Source: a virus
DNA: 42,943 bases
IMG/VR virus record: IMGVR_UViG_3300032311_000372
Span: 1 to 42,943 of that record
Strand: one strand, 5' to 3'
Below the pieces are notes generated by a model. It did not search any database. It was not told where the DNA came from and saw only the letters and a program-made list of their open reading frames with translations. The position numbers and the translations under genes are program-made. Shown piece by piece: positions 23,182-30,743 of the stretch; the first letter of the stretch is position 1; each line of letters opens with the position of its first letter.

Positions 23182-23912
23182 AATCTATTAATCTCTTTCA
23201 CTATAAATTGTCTTTCGTTGTCACCTGGTTTTGTGTGTAAGTACACTCGCAACAACATCAATATTAAAAGATAGTCATTGTTGGCTAATGGAAATTCTTT
23301 TAGAATTTTTTTCTGAATGCTTGATAGTTTAACATCTAACATCAGGTTTGTATCACGCAAAAACCATTTACATTCTAAATCCTGTCTGAGTTTAGCAATA
23401 TCAAATATGTATGAATCATATTCAATAGTAACTGCATCAATCATACAAAAGTCATTGGTTGTATGCAGAATATTCTCCAACGTCAAGTCGCCATGATACT
23501 GTGATTGTGGTAGAATCTTAGGCAACTTAGCAATCAATTCGTCTTTGGTAAAAGGAAAATCTTCTTTATCAACCCATTCCAACTTCTTATTATACACCTC
23601 TGTGTAGTCTTTGTCAACCACACTATCTGCAAAACTACTTAATATATCTAATAAAAAATTGGTCAAATTTTGTGTTGAACCAGATAATAGGTAATTTTTC
23701 ATGTCTAGGCCATGAATATATTCCATATCCAACACGGGGTCTTTGTATTCAAAGATGTTCGGTACAGGATAGTAACCAGCAAGAGAGGTTAATCTCTCAT
23801 AGTTTCTTTCCGTGTTACCAACTTTTCGAATGAATTTTTTATACTCATCGGACATCAAATAGATTTTACTACCAGAATGTCCTTTGAGTTCTTTAATTAC
23901 TTTTTCTTCCAT
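23172..23912 (-). CDS. Aminoglycoside/choline-kinase-like phosphotransferase
   Basis: 246 aa. The catalytic Brenner block HGDLTLENIL (HGDxxxxN, about residues 140-149) and the metal-binding FCMIDAV are visible, with DMEYIHGLDM upstream as in the aminoglycoside phosphotransferase/choline kinase fold. The substrate is a small alcohol or sugar. Beside a nucleotidyltransferase it resembles the LicA/LicC choline activation pair or a sugar-1-kinase/uridylyltransferase pair. It overlaps both neighbours. Confidence 0.75.
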   Translation of the reverse strand: MEEKVIKELKGHSGSKIYLMSDEYKKFIRKVGNTERNYERLTSLAGYYPVPNIFEYKDPVLDMEYIHGLDMKNYLLSGSTQNLTNFLLDILSSFADSVVDKDYTEVYNKKLEWVDKEDFPFTKDELIAKLPKILPQSQYHGDLTLENILHTTNDFCMIDAVTIEYDSYIFDIAKLRQDLECKWFLRDTNLMLDVKLSSIQKKILKEFPLANNDYLLILMLLRVYLHTKPGDNERQFIVKEINRLWK

Positions 23913-24595
23913 TCGGCTGCATCATCTCTAATTAAACTATGCCATGTTCCATTAAATTGACCAGGTGGAAATGGGTTGTTCATGTTCACATAAACTAGAT
24001 TCTCACCAGTAAGACTGTGGTGATGTAGATGAGCTCTCATCATATCTTCACCAATCATCTGAACACCTTGGTCATAGTAGTGTTCCATATTCAAATAGAT
24101 TGACATTCTACGATTCATTACATTTGAATTGCCAAATGCAAATTGGTCATTACCAAAATCACGTTCAGGCACCATTCTGCAATTTGGAATATACAACTTA
24201 GTTGGATCCAAATCTGCAAATGGAATCTCCACATTTAAGGCATAATCTGTACGTGACTTAATAACCCAATCATACACAAACTTCTTTTCCATTTCTTGTT
24301 CTGTCTTATACAACATGGTTTGGAAAATAGAATACAACATAGCCACCGTGAATCGTGGTGGGTGTGCCTGTGCATTTGGTGTATTTGTGTACTTCTTATC
24401 AAAATCACCAACCAATGGTTTCTCAACAACCATCTTTATAGGTTTATACAACTGACGGAGTTCTTCAAGGCCTTCAGTTTCCCATGTGTGAATGAATACA
24501 TCCACATCGTGTTTGTCTAATAGGTTTCTTTTATAGTATTCATAACCTTGTTTGAAACTTCTGGCTTGGCCAGATAAGCATAAAGCAATTTTCAT
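23897..24595 (-). CDS. Glycosyltransferase-like protein A
   Basis: 232 aa. The pattern IALCLSGQARSFKQGYEYY, DVDVFIHTW, WVIKSRTDYAL and QFAFGNSNVMNRR is typical of a phage/bacterial family of predicted glycosyltransferases found in surface-polysaccharide clusters. The RTDYAL segment provides a likely metal-binding Asp. It overlaps the kinase gene by 16 bases. The acceptor is unknown. Confidence 0.6.
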   Translation of the reverse strand: MKIALCLSGQARSFKQGYEYYKRNLLDKHDVDVFIHTWETEGLEELRQLYKPIKMVVEKPLVGDFDKKYTNTPNAQAHPPRFTVAMLYSIFQTMLYKTEQEMEKKFVYDWVIKSRTDYALNVEIPFADLDPTKLYIPNCRMVPERDFGNDQFAFGNSNVMNRRMSIYLNMEHYYDQGVQMIGEDMMRAHLHHHSLTGENLVYVNMNNPFPPGQFNGTWHSLIRDDAAEWKKK

Positions 24596-24596
24596 A

Positions 24597-25307
24597 TTAT
24601 CTTCTTAAAAATACAGGCAAATCAACAACAGTATATGGTGTGTTTGTTTCAAAAAAGTTTCTCATACACAACATGTGTGGGCAATATCTGTTCTCATCAT
24701 GTAAACGGATATCTCTTTGGCCATTCTCCCAAAAGAATTTAACTGATAACCATTCTTTCATTTTCTTATTGAATCTACGTGACAAGATATCTTCTGCTCG
24801 TGGGTAGAAAAAGTAGTTGTCTGCATATTTCCATGGAACAATAGCAAAGATATCAGACACCATACCATATTGCTCATTGGTTGGTGTAACAACTGCATTA
24901 GGAAATTCAGAAACAATTGCTCTGACTCTGAAGGCATTCATGTGTGTATCAAATCTGGAGAATACCACATTATCATATTCTTTTTCAATCAACTCAAATG
25001 CTTTTCTACGTGCAAAGTGCATCGATAATGTTGCAAAGTTTTTATCTGGTGTAATAAGTTCTTTTGGATTTTTTGTTAAGATTCTTTGTTCAGCTTTAAG
25101 AAATTCTGGCAGATAAGTTTCATTCTTCTCTGCCTTCCATTTAATTGGTTTCAAAGTCTTAACAACAAAATCAATTTCATCTTGATTACCTTCATCCCAA
25201 ATGTAGAGATAAACATCAAGTTCATTGAAACGGATAAAATGCGTTAGTTCTTCTGCAATACTTTTAAAGGTTCTTACATGACCTGCCATTACTAATGCAT
25301 TACTCAC
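24597..25307 (-). CDS. Glycosyltransferase-like protein B, GTG start
   Basis: 236 aa. I use the GTG at 25307 because an AGGAG site lies at the right distance; a TTG five codons further upstream falls on the ribosome site. The sequence ALVMAGHVRTFKSI, LDVYLYIWDEG, DNVVFSRFDTHMN and MVSDIFAIVPW parallels protein A downstream, so they look like paralogues (duplication). It overlaps the upstream gene by eight bases (GGTGAGTAA junction). Confidence 0.6.
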   Translation of the reverse strand: MSNALVMAGHVRTFKSIAEELTHFIRFNELDVYLYIWDEGNQDEIDFVVKTLKPIKWKAEKNETYLPEFLKAEQRILTKNPKELITPDKNFATLSMHFARRKAFELIEKEYDNVVFSRFDTHMNAFRVRAIVSEFPNAVVTPTNEQYGMVSDIFAIVPWKYADNYFFYPRAEDILSRRFNKKMKEWLSVKFFWENGQRDIRLHDENRYCPHMLCMRNFFETNTPYTVVDLPVFLRR

Positions 25308-26136
25308 CGTATTTCTCCTCAATCACCTTGCGCCATTCAGGTACTCTATCATATTGGTGTACAATATGGTATGGAATTCCTTTTGATGTTGTGACAACAC
25401 CTTTGGCCATAACAGGAGATGGTTCTAATAGATGTGGTTTAAATTGATTAATTTTAGTTGGGTCTGCTGTTGTGCCCAACTGGCAAGCCCAACCTGTTTC
25501 TGATTGAGTATAAAGAGAAGTTTCTTTATAAGGACTCATAGAGACCATGAAGTTAAATGTTGATTGGTCGCAAATTGGTATCGGACAGTTTGCTGCCATG
25601 GTGAAGATGTTAATTGCCAAATCACGCATCGCAGCGCCAGTACCAGCAAGAACGCCAACATTATAGATTTCATTTTCTTTGTAAATTCCGTGTACATAGG
25701 GACCAAAAGTCTCCAACAGATTTTGGTTACCCCAAGGTTCGTTTTTGTATAACATGCTCTCAGAAGAAAACACCAAATTATACCTAAGGCAATTTGCTTC
25801 TAAGAAGTCGATAGGGTTGGATTGGAAAATAACATCCTTTACGTCTGTTGTAATGACGTAACGATATTCATTTTTGCGGAGATATTCGTAGATATGGCCA
25901 AATCGTTCAACGTGAATTGGCATTTCTGATTTATAGGTCAAGTTACCATTGGCATCTTGGTTGAAACCAATAACTTTAAAACCTGCGGCATTAACTTTTT
26001 TAACTGTGGCGGCATCACAGTTCATTAGAATCAGGACTTTGTCACCTTCAAATCCTGATTTATTGATGGAATTAATCCAATACTTTAATTTGTCCCAATC
26101 ATAGTTGGTACTTGCACCGATTATCAAATCTTTCAT
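25300..26136 (-). CDS. Glycosyltransferase-like protein with DVKDV motif
   Basis: 278 aa. GASTNYDWDKLKYWINSIN, GDKVLILMNCDA and YVITTDVKDVIFQSNPIDF form the GT-A pattern with the acidic DVKDV as probable metal site. The C-terminal part (STFNFMVSMSPYK; GIPYHIVHQYDR) holds the acceptor region, resembling the DUF616/plant-like transferase group. First gene of the cassette. An upstream ribosome site (GGAGTATATT) supports the ATG at 26136. Confidence 0.65.
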   Translation of the reverse strand: MKDLIIGASTNYDWDKLKYWINSINKSGFEGDKVLILMNCDAATVKKVNAAGFKVIGFNQDANGNLTYKSEMPIHVERFGHIYEYLRKNEYRYVITTDVKDVIFQSNPIDFLEANCLRYNLVFSSESMLYKNEPWGNQNLLETFGPYVHGIYKENEIYNVGVLAGTGAAMRDLAINIFTMAANCPIPICDQSTFNFMVSMSPYKETSLYTQSETGWACQLGTTADPTKINQFKPHLLEPSPVMAKGVVTTSKGIPYHIVHQYDRVPEWRKVIEEKYGE

Positions 26137-26153
26137 AATATACTCCAGTTGGT

Positions 26154-26489
26154 TTACTTAGTTGTTTTGTAGTCTTTAAATGAGGTAATGTTTTGGCCAG
26201 GCGTGCCTTTTTTATAGTTGTTTGCCAGAGTATCTGTTCCCCATGCACCTGCGCCAGACTTAGGCAGGATATCAGGTTTAATTTCTTCATGCACACTCTT
26301 ATGTAGTTTGACTCCTGTAACGTCTTGGACCATCTTCCATGCGTCTTTGTGACGCTTGTTCTTCACATGGTCATCAAACTTCTTTTTCTGTTCTGGAGTT
26401 GCTTTAGTTTTAAACTTGATTAGTTCCATAATACCAATGTTGCCTTCATATGCGGCTTCCATTAGTTCATCGAATTCGGTAAATTTCAT
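26154..26489 (-). CDS. Conserved phage hypothetical protein, 111 aa
   Basis: From ATG 26489, joined to the ligase-like gene's stop as TAATG. The core IGIMELIKFKTKATPEQKK and HKDAWKMVQDVTGVKLHKSV recalls a conserved pattern in environmental T4-like phages. The C-terminus is disordered. The opening MKFTEFDELMEAAYEG weakly resembles the capsid-tag family but lacks the I-x-E spacing. Function unknown. Confidence 0.6.
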   Translation of the reverse strand: MKFTEFDELMEAAYEGNIGIMELIKFKTKATPEQKKKFDDHVKNKRHKDAWKMVQDVTGVKLHKSVHEEIKPDILPKSGAGAWGTDTLANNYKKGTPGQNITSFKDYKTTK

Positions 26490-27673
26490 TACTTGCTCCA
26501 ATTCTTAGCGGCATTGAAGTTAGCGTGGGCAAATTCCAGTCTATCAATCAACTTAACAGCATTACCTTTTAACCTATCAACTGCCACAAAACCTTCTGGA
26601 TTGGTAACTTTGAAACCATCATCAGTACGTAAGAATGTATTGGTTACTTGTTTCATTTGTTGCAACTTCTTAACAATCATATTCTTAACATCAACCAACT
26701 GATTCATCAAATCAAAAATGTTTTTCAAGTCATTAGATGCATTACGGAAGAAACGCATAATCTCAGTCTTCTCTTTGATTCGTTTCTGTTTAGTTTCTTC
26801 TTTCTTGGCATCAGTAATGTCTTTGTTCAATTTAGCCTCAACCCAACGAATCAACTCTTGTGTATGTGCCCGTGTATCTTTAATCTTCAGACCTTCACGC
26901 ACTTTGGTGTTATTGAATGTTTTAATGTATGTAAGAATAACATCACTTGTTGAAATACGATTCAAGTTTAATGAATTGATTGTTTGAAAAGTTCTGCCTG
27001 CTTGAGACAGAATAGATGTGACAGTTCTTGTTTCTTCTTCGGTAAATGAGGCAGTACCAGAAGCATCAACAAAATAGGCATCACGGAACCAAACATCTTT
27101 GGTTGTTGTAAGGTTCTTAATGTCAATGTTGAATGAGGCCTTCATATCAGAGAATGATTTGCCTGTATATGAAGTGTGAAACACCACACCCATCTGAGCA
27201 GCCAACATCATTTGTGCTAACTTAGAATCAGCAGGCACAGCATAGACAATTGTATTTGGTTGAAATGTGATGTAGTCTTCACCATCAATTGTTTTGTTCT
27301 GTATATCACCTTTAGCAAACATCATGTCGCCTTGTAATACACCCTTAATGCCTAATTTTGGCAAATAACGTAATGCAACTTTAAGTTTGGAGTTTAATCC
27401 TTCTGAAGCATGGTTTGCATCAATGTCTGTATCGGTGTAGTTTAACTTAGGATTGGCATTGAATACACCCTTTGTACCAACAAAGAATTTGCCATTGTCT
27501 GGATTAATACCACAGAAAATAGCAGGTGCACCATCCCATTTAGTAGTCAGATTCACTTTAGAATTGGCATGGCCAGCAAGCATATCACGGAGAGATTGCA
27601 AGAAGTTGATTGCATCTCTAGCACCAGAAACACCACGATTCAGAACTTCGTCTTCAATGTGTTCATTACTCAA
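26489..27673 (-). CDS. DNA/RNA ligase-like nucleotidyltransferase, 5' end disrupted
   Basis: The frame from TTG 27673 gives 394 aa. Residues 40-55 have TTKWDGAPAIFCG, where KWDG matches the K-x-D-G adenylation motif with Lys45 as nucleophile. GVLQGDMMF and YITFQPNTIVYAVP could be the later nucleotidyltransferase motifs. Homologues I recall in cyanophages start with a MK..F..F tag and continue GKNxHLEHxED. Here those pieces are split: a tag remnant at 28412-28489 and NLHLE in a different frame at 27666-27731. A GIY-YIG gene lies between. No ribosome site precedes the TTG, so expression is doubtful. Confidence 0.6.
   Translation of the reverse strand: MSNEHIEDEVLNRGVSGARDAINFLQSLRDMLAGHANSKVNLTTKWDGAPAIFCGINPDNGKFFVGTKGVFNANPKLNYTDTDIDANHASEGLNSKLKVALRYLPKLGIKGVLQGDMMFAKGDIQNKTIDGEDYITFQPNTIVYAVPADSKLAQMMLAAQMGVVFHTSYTGKSFSDMKASFNIDIKNLTTTKDVWFRDAYFVDASGTASFTEEETRTVTSILSQAGRTFQTINSLNLNRISTSDVILTYIKTFNNTKVREGLKIKDTRAHTQELIRWVEAKLNKDITDAKKEETKQKRIKEKTEIMRFFRNASNDLKNIFDLMNQLVDVKNMIVKKLQQMKQVTNTFLRTDDGFKVTNPEGFVAVDRLKGNAVKLIDRLEFAHANFNAAKNWSK
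27647..27665. repeat. 19-bp direct repeat, left copy, flanking homing endonuclease
   Basis: TTC(G)TCTTCAATGTGTTCA matches the right copy at 28422-28440 with one mismatch (G/A). It encodes EHIEDE of the ligase-like protein. The two copies bracket the endonuclease insertion, marking the target site duplicated or co-converted during homing. Confidence 0.7.
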
Positions 27674-27731
27674 GATGTAAATTTTTGCCGCTTTTTTCTT
27701 CAGCTAAAATTACATCTTGAGAGCCCTCCAT
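27666..27731 (-). pseudogene. Displaced 5' fragment of the ligase-like gene, 21 codons
   Basis: ATG 27731 opens a short frame ending ...EKSGKNLHLE then TAA. The end NLHLE is what is expected directly before HIEDEV of the main frame. A 7-base difference (GTAATGA) at the junction breaks the frame and creates TAATG. It also forms one arm of a 12-bp inverted repeat. It probably came with the endonuclease from a related phage. Confidence 0.5.
27669..27721. repeat. 12-bp inverted repeat at the ligase-like gene start
   Basis: CTCAAGATGTAA (27669-27680) and TTACATCTTGAG (27710-27721) are perfect inverted copies with a 29-base loop. In the mRNA the 3' arm includes the TTG start and sits directly before it. 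The inner flanks (ATTTT/AAAAT) extend the pairing with one bulge. Confidence 0.65.
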
Positions 27732-27747
27732 GGTAAAATTTTTGAAA

Positions 27748-28389
27748 TTATACATATATTATTTTTATCTCGTATTTTTTAGAAAATCTGCCATTTCTAG
27801 CAATAGTTTTTAATGTTGAATATGGTGCTATCTTACTTTCATTATAATAATCTTTTAAACAATCATAATACTTTTTTTCTGAAGCATTTTCAATCATAAC
27901 TTTTTTTGCATTAGGATTATTTACTCCAAAATGATTTGGTTTATTCCAATTTCTGTTAACACTCTTAGTACCTATAAGTGTTTTAGTTTCTTCTGTGTGT
28001 TTTTTACCATACATTGGATTATTAGAACCTACCATATTTTTTTTCGACCAGTTTCTACAAACTTTTCTTTCTTCCTTATTTAGATGTGACCAATACTCTT
28101 TTAAATAATCACTATTACCACCAAAACCTCCAGAAGTTAAATTGTAAAAAGTAGAATCTTCTACCGCATTATAAAATTTAATCCAATAAATTTCAGATTG
28201 GCTAAGTTCTTCTAAAGTTTCACATTCTTGTAAAACAATTCTATCAAAGTTTTCTTTACCATATTTTTTAATGGCTTGTTTTAATAATTTACCAGAACCA
28301 ATATATTTTTCACGATGTGTATTTTTACACATTCCAATATATTTTTTACCATTAATTTTATTTGATGTTAGATATATGAATCCATACAT
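27748..28389 (-). CDS. GIY-YIG homing endonuclease inserted in the ligase-like gene
   Basis: 213 aa from ATG 28389, which has an AGGAG site; an ATG at 28407 lies at the late-promoter start point. GFIYLTSNKINGKKYIGMC is the GIY-YIG core, followed by KYIGSGKLLKQAIKKYGKENF. NUMOD3-like DNA-binding repeats follow (GSNNPMYGKKHTEET, HFGVNNPN). Late expression from TATAAATA is usual for T4 homing endonucleases. AT-rich codon use suggests foreign origin. It splits the neighbouring gene and lacks space for a group I intron core, so it looks free-standing. Confidence 0.9.
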   Translation of the reverse strand: MYGFIYLTSNKINGKKYIGMCKNTHREKYIGSGKLLKQAIKKYGKENFDRIVLQECETLEELSQSEIYWIKFYNAVEDSTFYNLTSGGFGGNSDYLKEYWSHLNKEERKVCRNWSKKNMVGSNNPMYGKKHTEETKTLIGTKSVNRNWNKPNHFGVNNPNAKKVMIENASEKKYYDCLKDYYNESKIAPYSTLKTIARNGRFSKKYEIKIIYV

Positions 28390-28408
28390 GATTTTTTCTC
28401 CTATCATG

Positions 28409-28416
28409 TATTTATA
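28409..28416 (-). promoter_or_regulatory. T4-type late promoter TATAAATA before the endonuclease
   Basis: A perfect late-promoter core lies 20 bases before ATG 28389, overlapping the stop codon of the 25-codon tag remnant. It would give late expression of the homing endonuclease and perhaps of the genes after it. Confidence 0.65.
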
Positions 28417-28489
28417 ATAAATTCATCTTCAATGTGTTCAGTTTAGCACCTTCTTTTTTTGATTCGGTTAAAAATTGTGTGAATTTCAT
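28412..28489 (-). pseudogene. 5' remnant of the ligase-like gene carrying the capsid-tag N-terminus
   Basis: ATG 28489 overlaps the upstream stop as ATGA, the normal coupling here. It encodes 25 codons beginning MKFTQFLTESKKEGAKL. It then reads into EHIEDE-coding DNA in the wrong frame and stops at 28412. The start has the tag of the capsid-targeting type. It is most simply the original beginning of the ligase-like gene, cut off by endonuclease insertion. Confidence 0.55.
28422..28440. repeat. 19-bp direct repeat, right copy
   Basis: TTC(A)TCTTCAATGTGTTCA, one mismatch from 27647-27665. It lies at the end of the tag remnant, just before the late promoter of the endonuclease. Confidence 0.7.
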
Positions 28490-29580
28490 TTTTTGATTCC
28501 ACGATATAGTAATTTGAGTCCAACAAATGAACCCAACTTACCTTTCGGTTTAGCTCTCCTGAATTCAGAATCGCTTCGTATTGTCATTAATAGGGTTAGA
28601 GTTTTTTTACCATCAGAAACATCTATGAACCATTCTTGTACAGAATTTTTATTCAAATATGCTTTTATTTTTTTAATTGTTGGTAACATATCTGCTAATG
28701 GGTCTCCGGCTAGTTGAAATTTTGTTCTAATAGCTTTAACCAACACTAATGGTATTTCTTCGCCTTTTGTTTCCAATCTGAATTCTTCAGCAATCCATTG
28801 TTTAGCCGCATTAATATCTTTATTAATGACCTCACACAATTTCTCACGGCAAACTGTATTCATAATACCATACAATTCATCAAAACGAGCAGGATCAGAT
28901 TCAAACAAATCAATCATCTTTTCAACTAGAAGTGGATTTGGTTTTGTTGCTTCATTTTTACCTAGAGATTGGAAATAATTATCTGCTGTTATTGTCTTTG
29001 GTAAGGCAGGTATTTTGGAATATACTTTATCCCATAATTCTTTTTTCAATTGAGGTACAGCCCTTGGTGCAGATTTTAACCACATAGATTTAGTTAGTGT
29101 GGTTTTCACATAACTGTTCAACTTTGGTTCAGCAGACTTTTCACTACCAGCTTTCAATGAGATACCTGCAATTGCTGGATAAGTTTTTTGTTTAAAGAAA
29201 ATAAAAACGTCACCAGCATGGTTACTAGGAACACCTCTAGGTTTCTCACGATAACCCCAAACTACCTTATCAATTGCTTTATTTTTATGTGTTTCAAAAA
29301 TAAATTTTGTAATAGCATAAGCATTTTGGATTTTTTCTTGGCGCATGTCAGGCCTAATTCTGTCTTTCAATACTACAAATTCTTTACCAGCTTTTAAGTT
29401 ACTTTCAGTAACAAAAGTTTTCTTCGATTTAGGTGAAGATAAATCTAATTGATTTATGAAATTTTCCAAATCTTCTGGCGATTTGGGATTGTAATTATTA
29501 TTGAAACATAAGGCAGGAAACAATTCAGTAATTGTTGAATTTACAGTTGTTTGTTGGCCGCCAGACAAGTATGTTGCCAT
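28486..29580 (-). CDS. Hypothetical protein with possible restriction-nuclease fold
   Basis: 364 aa. The middle (about 120-150) has HAGDVFIFFKQ followed by AIAGISLKAGSEKS. An Asp followed by a beta strand and S-x-K resembles a degenerate PD-(D/E)xK nuclease site, as in some restriction enzymes. The rest is helical and basic. Between helicase-linked genes and the ligase-like gene, a nucleic-acid role is plausible. A GATAAATA element lies upstream. Confidence 0.55.
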   Translation of the reverse strand: MATYLSGGQQTTVNSTITELFPALCFNNNYNPKSPEDLENFINQLDLSSPKSKKTFVTESNLKAGKEFVVLKDRIRPDMRQEKIQNAYAITKFIFETHKNKAIDKVVWGYREKPRGVPSNHAGDVFIFFKQKTYPAIAGISLKAGSEKSAEPKLNSYVKTTLTKSMWLKSAPRAVPQLKKELWDKVYSKIPALPKTITADNYFQSLGKNEATKPNPLLVEKMIDLFESDPARFDELYGIMNTVCREKLCEVINKDINAAKQWIAEEFRLETKGEEIPLVLVKAIRTKFQLAGDPLADMLPTIKKIKAYLNKNSVQEWFIDVSDGKKTLTLLMTIRSDSEFRRAKPKGKLGSFVGLKLLYRGIKK

Positions 29581-29610
29581 TTAAAACTCCAAAGTTTGTT
29601 TTATTAGGAG

Positions 29611-29618
29611 TATTTATC
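29611..29618 (-). promoter_or_regulatory. Late-promoter-like GATAAATA
   Basis: On the minus strand GATAAATA lies about 31 bases before ATG 29580, one base away from the T4 core TATAAATA, in the short gap after the DruA-like gene. Confidence 0.45.
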
Positions 29619-29627
29619 CTACCACAA

Positions 29628-30743
29628 TTATCGAATTATGTCAAGCACTTTATCACCAGTCCAGACTTCTTGTTCTGTACGAATACGACCTTCTGTCTTC
29701 AAGGTCTCAAATCGATTGATAGCCTTCTTACGCCACCACTCTGTAATATTGGCCAGATTATGTTTCTCATAGTTCTCACCTGGAATTAACTTGTCAGTCT
29801 TTCCATTTACAAAATCAACCATGTTCTTAAAACCATAGTCTGAAATGAAGTAACGTTTCTGTTCATTCAGATTCTTGGCATTCTCAATCGTCTGTGCAAA
29901 CTTAGTAGCCTCTGGTGTGCCTTTGAGTGTTGTTTTAATGATACTGACCATTGCATTGGAGATTTTCAGTTTACGTGATGACGCACCTTCTGGTGCCAAT
30001 GGTTCACCGATAATACCTTCTATGTAATCTTTCAGGTCAGTATATGTTTTACCATGTAACATTGGCAAGAAATCAGAATCAGTTAAACCTTTGAAACGAA
30101 TCAGAGGTTTCATGCCATCATATTGTGATACTGCCTTTGAAGAACCATACAAACTGGTTGTCTCAAACAAGCAGGTGGTCATCTTATACTTTTCATCCAA
30201 CATTCTACGTACTTCATGTGTTGTACAAATGGCTGCAAGTAATTTACCACCGAGATAATTGAAACCAAATGGTTGTGCAGGTACAATCACAAAACCCATA
30301 GCGGCACATTGATTGAACAATTGAGCACCGCCTTCATGTTGTGTGAATACTTGGCCAAGCATTTCATTACGAGGTTTACAATTGATAACAGGAGAACCAA
30401 GACGAATGAAACCGACCCACTTCTGTGACTTCTTTTCAAATACAGCCAAACGTAAACAACGACCAGGAATACTGGTCATGTTTGAGTGACTAGAAATCAT
30501 GTTAAGATAAATGTCCCATCTATCTTGTGGTAACTCCATAATTTCAAATTCCATATCAGCAGGTGACATGGTAAAATCAGAAAACAAATCTTCTTCTGGT
30601 CCCATGCCAGGCAAAGTAAATGGTCTTTCAGCCATTGAGTTTAGTTTTTGTTCACGCATGTATTCATCAATTCGACCAAACTTATCAAAGTAGTCTGAGA
30701 ATACATTTGCACAATGTGCGGCTTGTTCTTTAGTTAATGTCAT
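29628..30743 (-). CDS. DruA/DUF4338-like protein
   Basis: 371 aa. Residues about 90-215 follow the DUF4338 (DruA) order. A strand pair RCLRLAVFEKKSQKWVGFIRLGSPV is followed by GFVIVPAQPFGFNYLGGKLLAA, and then CLFETTSLYGSSKAVSQYDGM, where the ETT and S-K replace the family's ETF...G-T-Y segment. DruA is part of the Druantia anti-phage system, and stand-alone DUF4338 proteins occur in phages and transposons. Its function here is unknown; it is coupled by overlap to helicase gp41. Confidence 0.55.
   Translation of the reverse strand: MTLTKEQAAHCANVFSDYFDKFGRIDEYMREQKLNSMAERPFTLPGMGPEEDLFSDFTMSPADMEFEIMELPQDRWDIYLNMISSHSNMTSIPGRCLRLAVFEKKSQKWVGFIRLGSPVINCKPRNEMLGQVFTQHEGGAQLFNQCAAMGFVIVPAQPFGFNYLGGKLLAAICTTHEVRRMLDEKYKMTTCLFETTSLYGSSKAVSQYDGMKPLIRFKGLTDSDFLPMLHGKTYTDLKDYIEGIIGEPLAPEGASSRKLKISNAMVSIIKTTLKGTPEATKFAQTIENAKNLNEQKRYFISDYGFKNMVDFVNGKTDKLIPGENYEKHNLANITEWWRKKAINRFETLKTEGRIRTEQEVWTGDKVLDIIR

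Noticed and set aside
27674-28488. Group I intron carrying the GIY-YIG gene
   Set aside because: Only about 75 bases lie on each side of the endonuclease, too little for a group I core, and the neighbouring gene is not restored to one frame by removing the segment.
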